Assembly: GCF_963682185.1 (NCBI RefSeq)
Contig: NZ_OY821667.1
Span: 2,740,501 to 2,804,500, forward strand
Source: an uncultured Cohaesibacter sp.
GTDB taxonomy: Bacteria; Pseudomonadota; Alphaproteobacteria; Rhizobiales; Cohaesibacteraceae
Direction of reading: 5' to 3'
Length of the DNA stretch: 64,000 nt
A program made the translations under genes and the position numbers. Below the pieces are notes generated by a model, which had not been told where the DNA came from, made no database searches, and saw only the letters and a program-made list of their open reading frames with translations. Every line of letters begins with the position of its first letter. Position 1 is the stretch's first letter. Of this stretch, positions 46,058-54,764 are shown piece after piece.

Positions 46058-46345
46058 CTATTGGCATTCATCGACGACAACAAGCTGCCTTTCTGATGCG
46101 CCGCGCGCATAAGATATCGCCTCCTGATATTCCTTTGAATGATAGCAAGCCTCTGCCGCAGCAATGCTTTCAAAGCGCACAACGACATTGCGGGGCCAGG
46201 CTTTCCCTTCCAGCTGGACGCAGGCCCCACCTCTCGCTAAAAAGACGCCCCCATGGCTTAAAATAGCAGGCCCAGCACGTTTTGAATATTCAGCGAATGC
46301 AACGAGATCAGAAACAGAGATGTTGGCAATCCAAAGAGCAGACAT
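46058..46345 (-). CDS. DUF1330 family protein
   Basis: A 95-residue dimeric ferredoxin-like (alpha-beta barrel) protein of DUF1330. Family pattern: a beta strand (LWIANISVSD), YSKRAGPAILSHGGVFLARGG near residues 20-40, VVRFESIAAAEACYHSKEYQEA near 55-76, and a C-terminal strand. The function is unknown. It lies just downstream of the TAXI transporter operon on the same strand. Confidence 0.9.
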   Translation of the reverse strand: MSALWIANISVSDLVAFAEYSKRAGPAILSHGGVFLARGGACVQLEGKAWPRNVVVRFESIAAAEACYHSKEYQEAISYARGASERQLVVVDECQ

Positions 46346-46414
46346 ATAAAATCCTTCCTTAAATCTGGATGCAAAAGGTGGCTCGGCGTTTGCCGCCGAG
46401 CCTTGCGCTCAGGC

Positions 46415-48355
46415 TCATGGGGCAAAGCCATCAGCGCCCTTGGGAGGATTGCTAAACAAACCGCTGGAGGCCATTCCTGGGGCTAGTTTTGCTACAAGCA
46501 CAAGTAAGATGACAATGCCCCATCCCGCGACCATACCTGCGTACCAATAGATGGATTCTGCCGGAGCAATGACTGCAGTCAGACCAGCCAACCCGATCAG
46601 TATTCTGGATGGCAAGGCCAACGGACGAACACACCATCCGCCGAAAGCCACTGCCCACAATGCGGTTGCCCCAAACAAGCTAGCTGCACTGACGGCAATT
46701 GTGCCATAGCTTCCTTGTGCCAGAACGCCCGTGTCAAAGACAAAGCCAAAGGGGACGAAGAAGGCCACCAGAGACAGTCCAAAAGCGGCAAATCCCGTTT
46801 TCACAGCAGGTGCTTTGCCCACCGCGGCAGCAGCAAAGGATGCAAGAGCCACAGGTGGCGTCACCATAGACAGCACACAATAGTAGAAGATGAAAAAGTG
46901 CGCAGCCAGCGGCTCAATACCAAGCTTCTGGATTGCTGGCACGAACAACACCGCTCCGATGATATAGGCAGCAACAGTGGGCAGCCCCATGCCCATGATA
47001 ATGCACCCGACCATTGCCAACGCTAGAGAGGCGTAAATCGAGCCTTCAGCAAGGCTGACCAGAGACCCTGCGAACTTCAAAGCCAGATTGGACTGTACAG
47101 CAACGGCGATGACGATACCAATTGCAGCAATTGGTACAGCCACTTCGGCGGCCTGTTTGGGCGCGTTCCTTAGGGCATCAGAGAGCTCTGAGCGCCCAAT
47201 CCATGTCGAGCGGCGGAAAAACGGAACCACCAGAGAGGCAAGAGATGCTCCAACGGCTGCGTAAGCGGCCGAATAGCCAGAAACCAGCATGACCACCAGA
47301 AGGATGGGAGGCAAAATCAAGTGCAAACGAGGCAGAATTGGAGCAGTCGCATTGACTTCCTCTTCCGTTAACGCGCGAATACCTTCGCGACGAGCGCCCA
47401 GATCAACCACAAGGAGTAGCGAGAAGTAGAAAGCGAGCGCAGGAATCAGTCCCGCAAGCGCAAGGCTTGGATAGGGCATCCCGAGCATCTCAGCCATGAC
47501 GAAGGCCGCAACCCCCATCACAGGAGGCATCAGTTGACCGCCAGTAGATGCAATTGCTTCCACGCCCGCTGCCCGGTAGTCGGGAAAGCCGGTTCGTTTC
47601 ATCAAGGGGATGGTAAAGACGCCGGTAGAGACAACATTTGCTACTGCGCTTCCCGAGATCGACCCCATGAGGCTTGACCCAAGAATCGCGGCTTTTGCGG
47701 TTCCTCCAGTTGCTCGCCCTGCAACACGAACGGCTAGATCGATAAATAGCTGCCCGCCGCCAACTGCGCTGTAGAATGCGCCAAACAGAATGAAATAGAA
47801 AATGAAGCTGACCGATGTCGATGTCGTAATTCCCAGAACGCCAGCTGTCGTCATCGAAACGATCTCAATGGCTTCATCCATCATAAAGCCGCGGAAACCA
47901 AGCCAACCAGGCAGATATCCGCCAAAGAGCGCATAGAGAATAAAGGCACCAAGAACGTAGACCAGTATCATGCCCACGGCACGCCGTGCCCCTTCCAGCA
48001 AAAGAAGAACAAGGGCAGATCCCGCAATGATGTCGAGTGTGAAGATAGGAGAAACATTCTCCATTCGGGTCGTCAGCCTATCATATTCCAGAAGATAATA
48101 GGCGCTCACCCCAAGTGTAGCCAGCAAGACAAGACTGTCAATTGCAATCCGGACCCAGCGGGGAAGCCGTTCTGCTTCGAGCGGCTTATAAAGAAACAGA
48201 AGCAGAAGGGCAAAAGACAGGTGAAGTGGGCGCGAGAAAAGCGGCTGTTGCGGGTTGTAAAGAACCCAAACCTGAAAGGCCACAAAGAACAGGCCAATCA
48301 AAAACGCCACTTTCTGCGTGATGCCCTTACTGCTATCAGCTGCGACAGCGGACAT
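46415..48355 (-). CDS. TRAP transporter fused permease, TAXI type (4TM-12TM)
   Basis: A 646-residue membrane protein in which the small and large TRAP permeases are fused, typical of TAXI-TRAP systems. GSSLMGSISGSAVANVVSTG near residues 220-239, FAVMAEMLGMPYP and the later GLPTVAAYIIGA and TPPVALASFAAAA segments are the DctM-type signature. RBS GGAGG ahead of the ATG at 48355. The binding-protein gene is upstream (88 bp). Confidence 0.94.
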   Translation of the reverse strand: MSAVAADSSKGITQKVAFLIGLFFVAFQVWVLYNPQQPLFSRPLHLSFALLLLFLYKPLEAERLPRWVRIAIDSLVLLATLGVSAYYLLEYDRLTTRMENVSPIFTLDIIAGSALVLLLLEGARRAVGMILVYVLGAFILYALFGGYLPGWLGFRGFMMDEAIEIVSMTTAGVLGITTSTSVSFIFYFILFGAFYSAVGGGQLFIDLAVRVAGRATGGTAKAAILGSSLMGSISGSAVANVVSTGVFTIPLMKRTGFPDYRAAGVEAIASTGGQLMPPVMGVAAFVMAEMLGMPYPSLALAGLIPALAFYFSLLLVVDLGARREGIRALTEEEVNATAPILPRLHLILPPILLVVMLVSGYSAAYAAVGASLASLVVPFFRRSTWIGRSELSDALRNAPKQAAEVAVPIAAIGIVIAVAVQSNLALKFAGSLVSLAEGSIYASLALAMVGCIIMGMGLPTVAAYIIGAVLFVPAIQKLGIEPLAAHFFIFYYCVLSMVTPPVALASFAAAAVGKAPAVKTGFAAFGLSLVAFFVPFGFVFDTGVLAQGSYGTIAVSAASLFGATALWAVAFGGWCVRPLALPSRILIGLAGLTAVIAPAESIYWYAGMVAGWGIVILLVLVAKLAPGMASSGLFSNPPKGADGFAP

Positions 48356-48443
48356 GATTTCCTCCGAAACAAAATGCAAGGATTGTGATCAGACGCCAGT
48401 GCGTACCTCATTATGAACTGGCATCTGACCCTTTCTGCGGGGC

Positions 48444-49442
48444 TTATTTCATTAAGCCGATTTCTCGGTAGTAGCGTTCCGCACCGGGATGAAGGGGAAT
48501 ACCTGTGTTTTCTGGAAGCCAAGCCTTGGAAGGATCAAAGTTTTTCCATGCGCCATGGGACTCCTTCAACAGGTCTGCATTTTCGATCAGAGTTTTGGTA
48601 ATTTTGTAGGCCATATCGTCGCTCAATGACGCATTTGCAATGAGCTCGGTCCCGATATTGGCCCCGATCGTTGGACCATTCTGTCCACCGAACCAGGGGC
48701 CAAAACTTCCAACCTTCAAACCATGGCCCATGATGTATTTTTGGGTGTCTGCAGGCAAATCCAGGAATTGAACATCGGCCGTCAAGGAAACTTCCGTAAT
48801 CGTCGGGTGCCCCTTCAGAATTGTGTCGAAATAGATATCCGCCTTGCCATTGCGCATTTCGTCAGCGATTTGACCGGCGCCGACTTGAATAACATCTCCG
48901 CCATTCTCTTTGATCTTATCAACATTCGTGCCCAATGAATCAAAGACCATGTAGGCAATAGGAACCGCGCTTGAGCCAACCGGTTTCATGAGCACTCGTA
49001 CGGGTTTTCCTGATGAAAACATCTCTTTTATGTCGGAAGTGCCTGCTTCTTCGAGAAAGGCCTTGCGAGCAATCGCACCGACATAGACATCGTTCAGACC
49101 ACCAACAAGCGAGCGAATGTCAGGAGCTTTCTTGCCGCCATAGACTTCCGAACCCTCATAGGCCCAAATCGCACTCGCCACATTCGAAAGAGCGATGTCT
49201 GCCTTACCTGCCTGAACCACCATAGGGTTCGCAACGCCTCCGCCTCTGGCAATCACTTCAATTTCGGTGCCATCCAGAGATTCGATCATTTGCTCCAATG
49301 TCGCAGCAAATACGTACCATGCCGACCCCTCTCGCATCGCGCCAATTCGAAGCTCTGTTGCCGAAACGGATGAACACCCGACCCCGACAAACGCGATGGC
49401 TGCAATCGTTGATTGAGTCAACTTTGAAAACTTTCCGAACAT
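48444..49442 (-). CDS. TAXI-family TRAP solute-binding protein
   Basis: A 332-residue periplasmic protein. Signal peptide (from MFGKFSKLTQSTIAAI, cleavage near SVSA), then ELRIGAMREGSAWYV and the conserved GGGVANPMVVQAGKADIALSN block of TAXI proteins. The ATG at 49442 has GGGAGG upstream, which settles the start. It is followed by the fused permease gene. Ligands of this class include glutamate and related acids; the adjacent aldolase gene suggests a 2-oxo or sugar acid. Confidence 0.93.
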   Translation of the reverse strand: MFGKFSKLTQSTIAAIAFVGVGCSSVSATELRIGAMREGSAWYVFAATLEQMIESLDGTEIEVIARGGGVANPMVVQAGKADIALSNVASAIWAYEGSEVYGGKKAPDIRSLVGGLNDVYVGAIARKAFLEEAGTSDIKEMFSSGKPVRVLMKPVGSSAVPIAYMVFDSLGTNVDKIKENGGDVIQVGAGQIADEMRNGKADIYFDTILKGHPTITEVSLTADVQFLDLPADTQKYIMGHGLKVGSFGPWFGGQNGPTIGANIGTELIANASLSDDMAYKITKTLIENADLLKESHGAWKNFDPSKAWLPENTGIPLHPGAERYYREIGLMK

Positions 49443-49497
49443 TTTCGATTCCTCCCAGAATAGATGACCCCCATGACTAGCATGGGGGCAATTTTCT

Positions 49498-50448
49498 TCA
49501 ACGCGCTGCAAGCAGTTTTGGATCGACCGGGTCGATGCCGGAGGCTTTAAGCGCTGCAAAGATTTCTTCTTCAGCTGCTTTGCCAAGTGGCTTAAGTGGC
49601 TCGCGCACAGTCGCGTGATCAAGGACACCACGGCCCATCAGCGCGATTTTCAACGCAACTGTTCCTTCCATATGAGACCCACGGTGATAAACCGTACGAG
49701 TGATTGGCATCATCTGTTCAAACACTTTGCGTGCAGCAGGATAATCCTGAGCCTTGCCTGCTTTGATCAGTTTCACAAGCAACTCAGGAGCGACATTGCC
49801 GTATCCTACAAGCAATCCGTCGACATCAAACATGGTTGGCAGCAACCACTCGTCGTGACAGCTAAGAACCTGAAGATCAGGATTGGCTTCTTTAAGAGCA
49901 GGAATCTCAACATACCAACGCTTCATATTGCGGACGCCATTCTTGGTCGCAACGACGCCTTTCTGAGCCGCGATTTCCAATTGGGTATCAAGATCGTAGT
50001 TTGCCTTGGTAACATCTGGATACTGGAACAGAATGCACTGGAGGCCGGAGTTTTCCCAGATTGCCTTATAACGATCCTGTGGCGCTCCTTTCTGGAAGCC
50101 AAAGCGAAGCCAGCCGTGGTTCGGATAGACAAGTGCGCCTGTAGCGCCTGCTTCCTTGCACTTTTTCGCCTCTTTAGCAGCCACTTGCGTGCCTTCTCCC
50201 ACGATACCAGTAATGATCGGGATTGCCCCATCCACAGCATCGGCATAAAGGCTGATCATTTCGAGACGCTCTTCTTCGCTCAGAAATGTACCTTCACCAG
50301 CGTGTCCCAGAATGACAAGGCTTTTCACACCTTCGATTGATGCCAACCATTTGGCGACGCGACGGTTTGCCTCAATGTCCAGAGAACCATCCTTGTTGAA
50401 TGCAGTAACCGGGGCCGGGTTGAGGCCTCTTAGATCCATCGGTTGCAT
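49498..50448 (-). CDS. DHDPS/NAL-family aldolase
   Basis: A 316-residue class I aldolase-like TIM barrel (dihydrodipicolinate synthase/N-acetylneuraminate lyase superfamily). The Schiff-base lysine is in GVVATKNGV near residue 167, with the Tyr in ILFQYPDV near 136-143 and GHAGEGTFLSEEER near 48-61. It is probably catabolic, because it sits with the transporter and is not a usual dapA locus. The operator upstream links it to the LacI gene. Confidence 0.9.
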   Translation of the reverse strand: MQPMDLRGLNPAPVTAFNKDGSLDIEANRRVAKWLASIEGVKSLVILGHAGEGTFLSEEERLEMISLYADAVDGAIPIITGIVGEGTQVAAKEAKKCKEAGATGALVYPNHGWLRFGFQKGAPQDRYKAIWENSGLQCILFQYPDVTKANYDLDTQLEIAAQKGVVATKNGVRNMKRWYVEIPALKEANPDLQVLSCHDEWLLPTMFDVDGLLVGYGNVAPELLVKLIKAGKAQDYPAARKVFEQMMPITRTVYHRGSHMEGTVALKIALMGRGVLDHATVREPLKPLGKAAEEEIFAALKASGIDPVDPKLLAAR

Positions 50449-50489
50449 TTCTGTCTCCTCTCAAAATGTTGTAAATATGGGAACGATAC

Positions 50490-50503
50490 TGGGAACGTTC
50501 CCA
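50490..50503. promoter_or_regulatory. LacI-type operator between aldolase and regulator genes
   Basis: TGGGAACGTTCCCA is a perfect 14-bp palindrome 42 bp upstream of the aldolase start and 78 bp from the lacI start. A half-site copy (TGGGAACG) lies 12 bp to its left at 50478. The central CG and length fit LacI-family operators. Confidence 0.8.
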
Positions 50504-50580
50504 TTTATGCTTGCAATTGTCAAGACCATGATGATAAGAATTTGATATCGACATTTTCCGTCTTGAGTCAGAGGTCTCCA

Positions 50581-51630
50581 GTGGCGAAGAAATCTCATCC
50601 CAGTCCCCGCTCTTCCCGCGTCACCATTTTGGATGTCGCACTTGCAGCTGGTGTATCCAAGTCCAGCGTTTCTAGGCTCCTTGATGAGCGTCTACCGCGT
50701 TCTAATAGCGAAGCCGCTCAAAAAGTTCGCAGGATTGCCAAGGAACTTGGGTATGTGAGGGATGTTTCGGCTGCCAACTTGCGTCGTGGTAGCACGAGCA
50801 TGATTGGGCTTATCGTGCCGCGCCTCACAGATACAGTGATGGCAATGCTCTATGAAGCTCTTCAGAGAGCGGCTGCGAAATCGAGCAAGCTGGTTATCGT
50901 CGCAACCACAGATGAAACGATTGAGGCGGAGCGAAGAGCTGCCGACAGCTTGATCGGCAAGGGGGTGGATGCGCTGATTTTGGCGACAGCACGGAATGAT
51001 GATCCATTCATCAAAGAGCTGGACGAACGCGGTGTAAAATATGTTCTGGCCCTCAGAACGGATCGGACAAGCCTCTCCTCGATCGGCAACGATGAACTTG
51101 GAGGGTATCTTGCCACACGACACCTGATAGACCTGAACCACTCACGAATTGGCATCATCGCAGGTCCATCTTATGCCTCTACAGCCTGCGAGCGAACAAA
51201 AGGATACCGCAAAGCCATGGCTGAAGCGGGCCTCGAAATCGATGAAACCTTGGTTGTTGAGTCCACATTCGGCATTGAATCGGGGCGCGATGCTGCAAAT
51301 CAACTGATGTCCAGCCCGCTCCCCCCCACTGCAATTTTTGCAGTCAACGACAACATCGCGATCGGAGCATTTGCCGCCATCCACTCGCTTGGCCTGTCGG
51401 TTCCCGATGATGTTTCGCTTGTGGGATACAATGACATTCCCATCGTTTCCCACCTCTACACACCAATGACGTCCGTTCACGTGCCTTTCGACCAGATCGC
51501 GACTTCAGCCCTCGACCTGCTAGAGACAGAAGACGTCCCGGAGAATCAACGGATACAGGTCGCCATGCCGTCATTGATCCCTCGCAGTTCGAGTACTGCT
51601 ATTCCCTCTCAGGCGAAGAAAACCAAATAG
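50581..51630 (+). CDS. LacI-family regulator of the TAXI/aldolase operon
   Basis: A 349-residue LacI repressor. Helix-turn-helix VTILDVALAAGVSKSSVSRLL at about residues 14-34, hinge SAANLRRG, then a periplasmic-binding-like ligand domain. The GTG start follows AGAGGTCTCCA. Divergent from the aldolase-transporter operon with a shared palindrome, so it should be a local repressor responding to the imported substrate. Confidence 0.92.
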   Translation: MAKKSHPSPRSSRVTILDVALAAGVSKSSVSRLLDERLPRSNSEAAQKVRRIAKELGYVRDVSAANLRRGSTSMIGLIVPRLTDTVMAMLYEALQRAAAKSSKLVIVATTDETIEAERRAADSLIGKGVDALILATARNDDPFIKELDERGVKYVLALRTDRTSLSSIGNDELGGYLATRHLIDLNHSRIGIIAGPSYASTACERTKGYRKAMAEAGLEIDETLVVESTFGIESGRDAANQLMSSPLPPTAIFAVNDNIAIGAFAAIHSLGLSVPDDVSLVGYNDIPIVSHLYTPMTSVHVPFDQIATSALDLLETEDVPENQRIQVAMPSLIPRSSSTAIPSQAKKTK

Positions 51631-51862
51631 CTGCCCTTTGGGTGATACTGCACGTTCTTATGTTTTTTAAGCTGCCGCTTCATTGAAGACGAAAGGGTCA
51701 AGCCGCTCGATTTCTGGCCATGCTGCGCTTCCTACGAACGTCAGCAATGGGAAGTCTCTTCACGGATTTGTCGTTTCGCGAATGGCCGCAAGGAGCCGCT
51801 TCTTCCATGGGCCGCAATGAAAACTAGCCAAGAATGTGCCAATCGGAGCTTTGCAGATCTAT

Positions 51863-52207
51863 CTATGAATAGACGCCTGATTGGACCGACAGCAAATAGG
51901 CAAGAACTCTGTCAGATTTGCGCTCGGCAACCAAATCAAACGCAGTTTTTCCGGCCCAACCAGGAATTGGTTGATGTTTAAACCAAAGAGCCGCGTGTTG
52001 ATCAGACCCCGTCATTTCGGCTGCTATCGTGAGAATGTGCATTAATGGCCGAACTGCTTCATTCAGTTTTCGTAAGCCGGATTGCCTATAAAATGAATGT
52101 CGATCTAAACCGGTCAACAGAGCCAATTCTGTCTGATTGATTCCAAGTCTCTTGGCGAATGCTCGTGCAGATATGATCTGATTGTTGCTATCGAAGTGCG
52201 TGGACAT
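51863..52207 (-). CDS. Xre/MbcA/ParS-type antitoxin-like protein (DUF2384 domain)
   Basis: A 114-residue protein with an N-terminal helical DNA-binding part (ISARAFAKRLGINQTELALL and following) and a C-terminal toxin-binding domain, seen in ALWFKHQPIPGWAGKTAFDLV near residues 73-93. Such antitoxins normally pair with a RES-domain toxin that degrades NAD. No RES protein is encoded next to it. It is the last gene of the minus-strand array. Confidence 0.75.
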   Translation of the reverse strand: MSTHFDSNNQIISARAFAKRLGINQTELALLTGLDRHSFYRQSGLRKLNEAVRPLMHILTIAAEMTGSDQHAALWFKHQPIPGWAGKTAFDLVAERKSDRVLAYLLSVQSGVYS

Positions 52208-52430
52208 GGTTGGGTAGTCTTTCTGCAAAGCAGGCCTTTGAAGTTCATTCGCGATAAGCCAATTCTGTGACCATCTTTCGAGCAACTCAAGCCTCTTGAC
52301 GCCCAAGGTTTGCCGAAAGCAATCATCTTGTGACAGATGGTTACCCAAATAGCTTCAGTCAGGGCAATGCTCCTCTTTCGCGGGGCTGGTTTGAGCAAAC
52401 TGCGACTTTTCACTACAGACATCGCCTCCT

Positions 52431-52988
52431 TCACCGGTCAACCAACCTGTCCATCTTGCAGTCGAAGGCTTCACTGATGTCATCCGGGATTCCGTCAGAG
52501 AAGAAGGCCTTCTGCGTTGAGGTTCGCTTTTGTGGTTTCTCGAAGAGGTAGAAGGACATGCCATCTGCTGCATATGGGTTGCTTGGTTTCAATATCTGCC
52601 CGTCTTCTAGAATTGTGCACTGGGTGAAATATTCCACCACCAGCATGCTGCAGGTTTCGGTCACGGTTGGAACGTAGTTGATGATCGGCAGCTGGTCGTA
52701 GTCTTCGTCGTCTTCGTCTTCGTCGCATTCATAGTAAAAGTAATCATTGCTGAGCCGGGTTCCTGTTGCCGTTTCAAAAGCGACAAGGAGCTGCTGGAGA
52801 CGCCGATCTTCTTCTTCCGATAGTTCTGAGCTGAAATCGTAGTAGCCTTTGATCTTGCCTCCTTCTTCTCTTGTGGTTGCGATGATGCCCGCGACTTCGT
52901 CAGGCTGAAGCTCTTTGCAATGGAGTGGGCCTTCAACGAAATTCTGAACGCAGATGGATGATCCAAAGCTGATGAAAAGGTCTTTCAT
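52431..52988 (-). CDS. Acidic hypothetical protein
   Basis: A 185-residue protein I do not recognise. It is strongly acidic, with a run of Asp/Glu (ECDEDEDDEDYD near residues 88-99), which suggests a nucleic-acid mimic or a protein that binds basic partners. The start at 52988 follows AGGAGACACTTTAAT, a good RBS. It lies between the PemK-like paralogues and the Xre/ParS-like protein on the same strand. Confidence 0.75.
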   Translation of the reverse strand: MKDLFISFGSSICVQNFVEGPLHCKELQPDEVAGIIATTREEGGKIKGYYDFSSELSEEEDRRLQQLLVAFETATGTRLSNDYFYYECDEDEDDEDYDQLPIINYVPTVTETCSMLVVEYFTQCTILEDGQILKPSNPYAADGMSFYLFEKPQKRTSTQKAFFSDGIPDDISEAFDCKMDRLVDR

Positions 52989-53249
52989 ATTAAAGTGTCT
53001 CCTGAATAAGGAAAACTGAATGGAGTGCGGCTGGCGAACGGATCGATTGGTAGAACACGGCAGGCCATTCAATGGGTGAACAATGTTGGTGCAAGCTGTT
53101 GTTGTCTCAGTCACGGCGACAGTTTGACGCCGTGACCGATGCGTGATCCTCAGGCTCGATTTCGATGAGTGTTTTGAGATGCGGAAACAATATCGGTAGA
53201 AGCGAAACTGAAGCGTCGGTGTTTCCTGTCTATGCAGGAAGGCGAATTC

Positions 53250-53918
53250 TCAACCGAGCCAGGAGCGAAGATGAGAGGGCTCATCAAGTTCCGTTGTTGC
53301 TGTTTTGGTAAGGCTGATGGATGGCAGGGTCGGCTTTTTGGGGGAGCGGTCCTTTCGGCCCTTTTCGAAATAGCGGACTGCCGCCATGTCGATATTGGCC
53401 TGAACACGAGCGCGGATGGCACTGAAACGCAATCTGTCAGGACCGATCAGACGCCCGATGACAGGGGAGGCTGATCTGCATTTCTTGAATCCGTTATGCT
53501 CGAGAGAAACGGTAATTCGGACATTGCTGTCAAAGACCGTTGGTGAGTTGAGGCCGGCTGCGGCCATGGCAATCGGATTGGTAATGTCTGTTTGAAGGGA
53601 TGAGCTGGATTTGTTCTCGAGCCTTGATCCGCAGACAAGGGTGACAAAGCGCATCCCGCCGATGTTGCGGATATCATGGATGAGACAAGGGCGTGGTTCA
53701 GGAGCGTTTTGCTTTCGTTTCTCAGCGATCGGGAAGGGGAAGAGAATGACATCGCCCCATTTGAGTTTGTCTTTCCAGTCTTGCCGGGGGTGGGCGATGT
53801 GATGATCTTGATTGACCTTGATGAGCATGGGCTTTTGCGTCCTTACGTTAGAGGCTTGTTTGGCGCCTGTCTTTTCCTCTTCCTTTGTTTTGAGGGATCG
53901 GATCGTGCGCGGCGTCAT
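53250..53918 (-). CDS. PemK/MazF-like unknown protein, paralogue B
   Basis: About 222 residues. The middle shares a pattern with the gene upstream: WGDVILFPFPI near the first third (as in PemK/MazF GDIV-F-P strands), PCLIHDI, then a central AAGL and the motif SPVIGRL toward the C-terminus. The N-terminal 35 residues (KTKEEEKTGAKQ) and the C-terminal tail (about 40 residues) are charged and differ. The start is uncertain (53918, or 53828 inside). No toxin active site can be confirmed by eye. Confidence 0.6.
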   Translation of the reverse strand: MTPRTIRSLKTKEEEKTGAKQASNVRTQKPMLIKVNQDHHIAHPRQDWKDKLKWGDVILFPFPIAEKRKQNAPEPRPCLIHDIRNIGGMRFVTLVCGSRLENKSSSSLQTDITNPIAMAAAGLNSPTVFDSNVRITVSLEHNGFKKCRSASPVIGRLIGPDRLRFSAIRARVQANIDMAAVRYFEKGRKDRSPKKPTLPSISLTKTATTELDEPSHLRSWLG

Positions 53919-54028
53919 CAAGGCTGCCGTGATCGATCTCGAATCCCTCTATTGCGCATTGTTTCCAACTCTTCCTTCTCCTGATGTCTGGCTCACCATT
54001 GGCAGCGAGCCAGAAGGTGGTCTTCGGA

Positions 54029-54565
54029 TCACCGGGCAGAGATGGCATCCCATGCAGCCTGTTGCCGCTCGAGATCATTCTCCGACATCAGAGCTTTTGG
54101 GCCTCTTTCTCCTGGAGGCGTCAACTGATGACGAGCCTCGTGAAGCAGAAGGCGATCGGCCTCAATGCGTTGAGGGCTTCGACTATATTGCATGCGATGA
54201 AGCCCCTTGTTTGGTAGCCTGCCGATCACGGGCGAGGCAATTGAAGGCAGCCTGGAATCATCATGAGGGATGAGAACCGTTCGGGTTAAATTGACCGAGA
54301 AGGTGATTGGTTGTGAAAGGCCTGCCATTTGCAGGTCCATCTTTTCGGTGATCTGGATTTCTGAGGCGTTCGATGATGTCGGATCGACATCACGACCGAT
54401 GCCCATAAGCAGCAGGGTTTCAGAATCGAATTGTGCGATTTCGATCACGACGAAGGCGTTGTGGAGGATTGGAGTTTCCGGTGGGTAGGCTGGAAACTGG
54501 ACGATATCTCCGGGTTTGAGATCCTTGAGCCAATTGTCGGGGGATGGATTGATGGCATGGGTCAT
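54029..54565 (-). CDS. PemK/MazF-like unknown protein, paralogue A
   Basis: A 178-residue protein. LKPGDIVQFPAYPP near residues 15-28 and AFVVIEI resemble the first strands of the PemK/MazF/CcdB barrel, followed by AGLSQPITF and the motif SPVIGRL near 124-130, which recurs in the gene downstream. The C-terminal 40 residues look helical. RBS AAGGAAGTC before the ATG. It is separated from the recombinase genes by a strong terminator, so it probably has its own promoter. Confidence 0.65.
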   Translation of the reverse strand: MTHAINPSPDNWLKDLKPGDIVQFPAYPPETPILHNAFVVIEIAQFDSETLLLMGIGRDVDPTSSNASEIQITEKMDLQMAGLSQPITFSVNLTRTVLIPHDDSRLPSIASPVIGRLPNKGLHRMQYSRSPQRIEADRLLLHEARHQLTPPGERGPKALMSENDLERQQAAWDAISAR

Positions 54566-54689
54566 GTTTATGACTTCCTTCTAAAAGTGAAAACAGACGC
54601 CTTTTGCTCTTCTGAAAGGTTTGAAGGTTCAGATCGGCGCGGCGACATCCCGGCTGTCGCGCCAATCAGAACTGTTTTCTTTCTAACAA

Positions 54690-54725
54690 AAAACACCCCT
54701 TTCACGTCAGGAAAGGGGTGTTTTG
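54690..54725. terminator. Strong terminator after the recombinase pair
   Basis: AAACACCCCTTTC (54691-54703) and its complement GAAAGGGGTGTTT (54711-54723) form a 13-bp stem with loop ACGTCAG. A/T tracts on both sides allow termination in either direction. Confidence 0.85.
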
Positions 54726-54764
54726 TCTCACGAGAGATGATCGGCTTGGAGATGGACAAACGAT

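Noticed and set aside
48888-48900. TCTCCGCCATT inside the TAXI binding-protein gene, similar to the tRNA-Ser core
   Set aside because: The match is only 11 bases, lies in frame in a conserved coding region and has no flanking similarity to either repeat copy.
53812-54273. Long plus-strand frame opposite the PemK-like genes
   Set aside because: It is the antisense shadow of two minus-strand genes that have protein-family patterns and RBS; the plus frame has neither.
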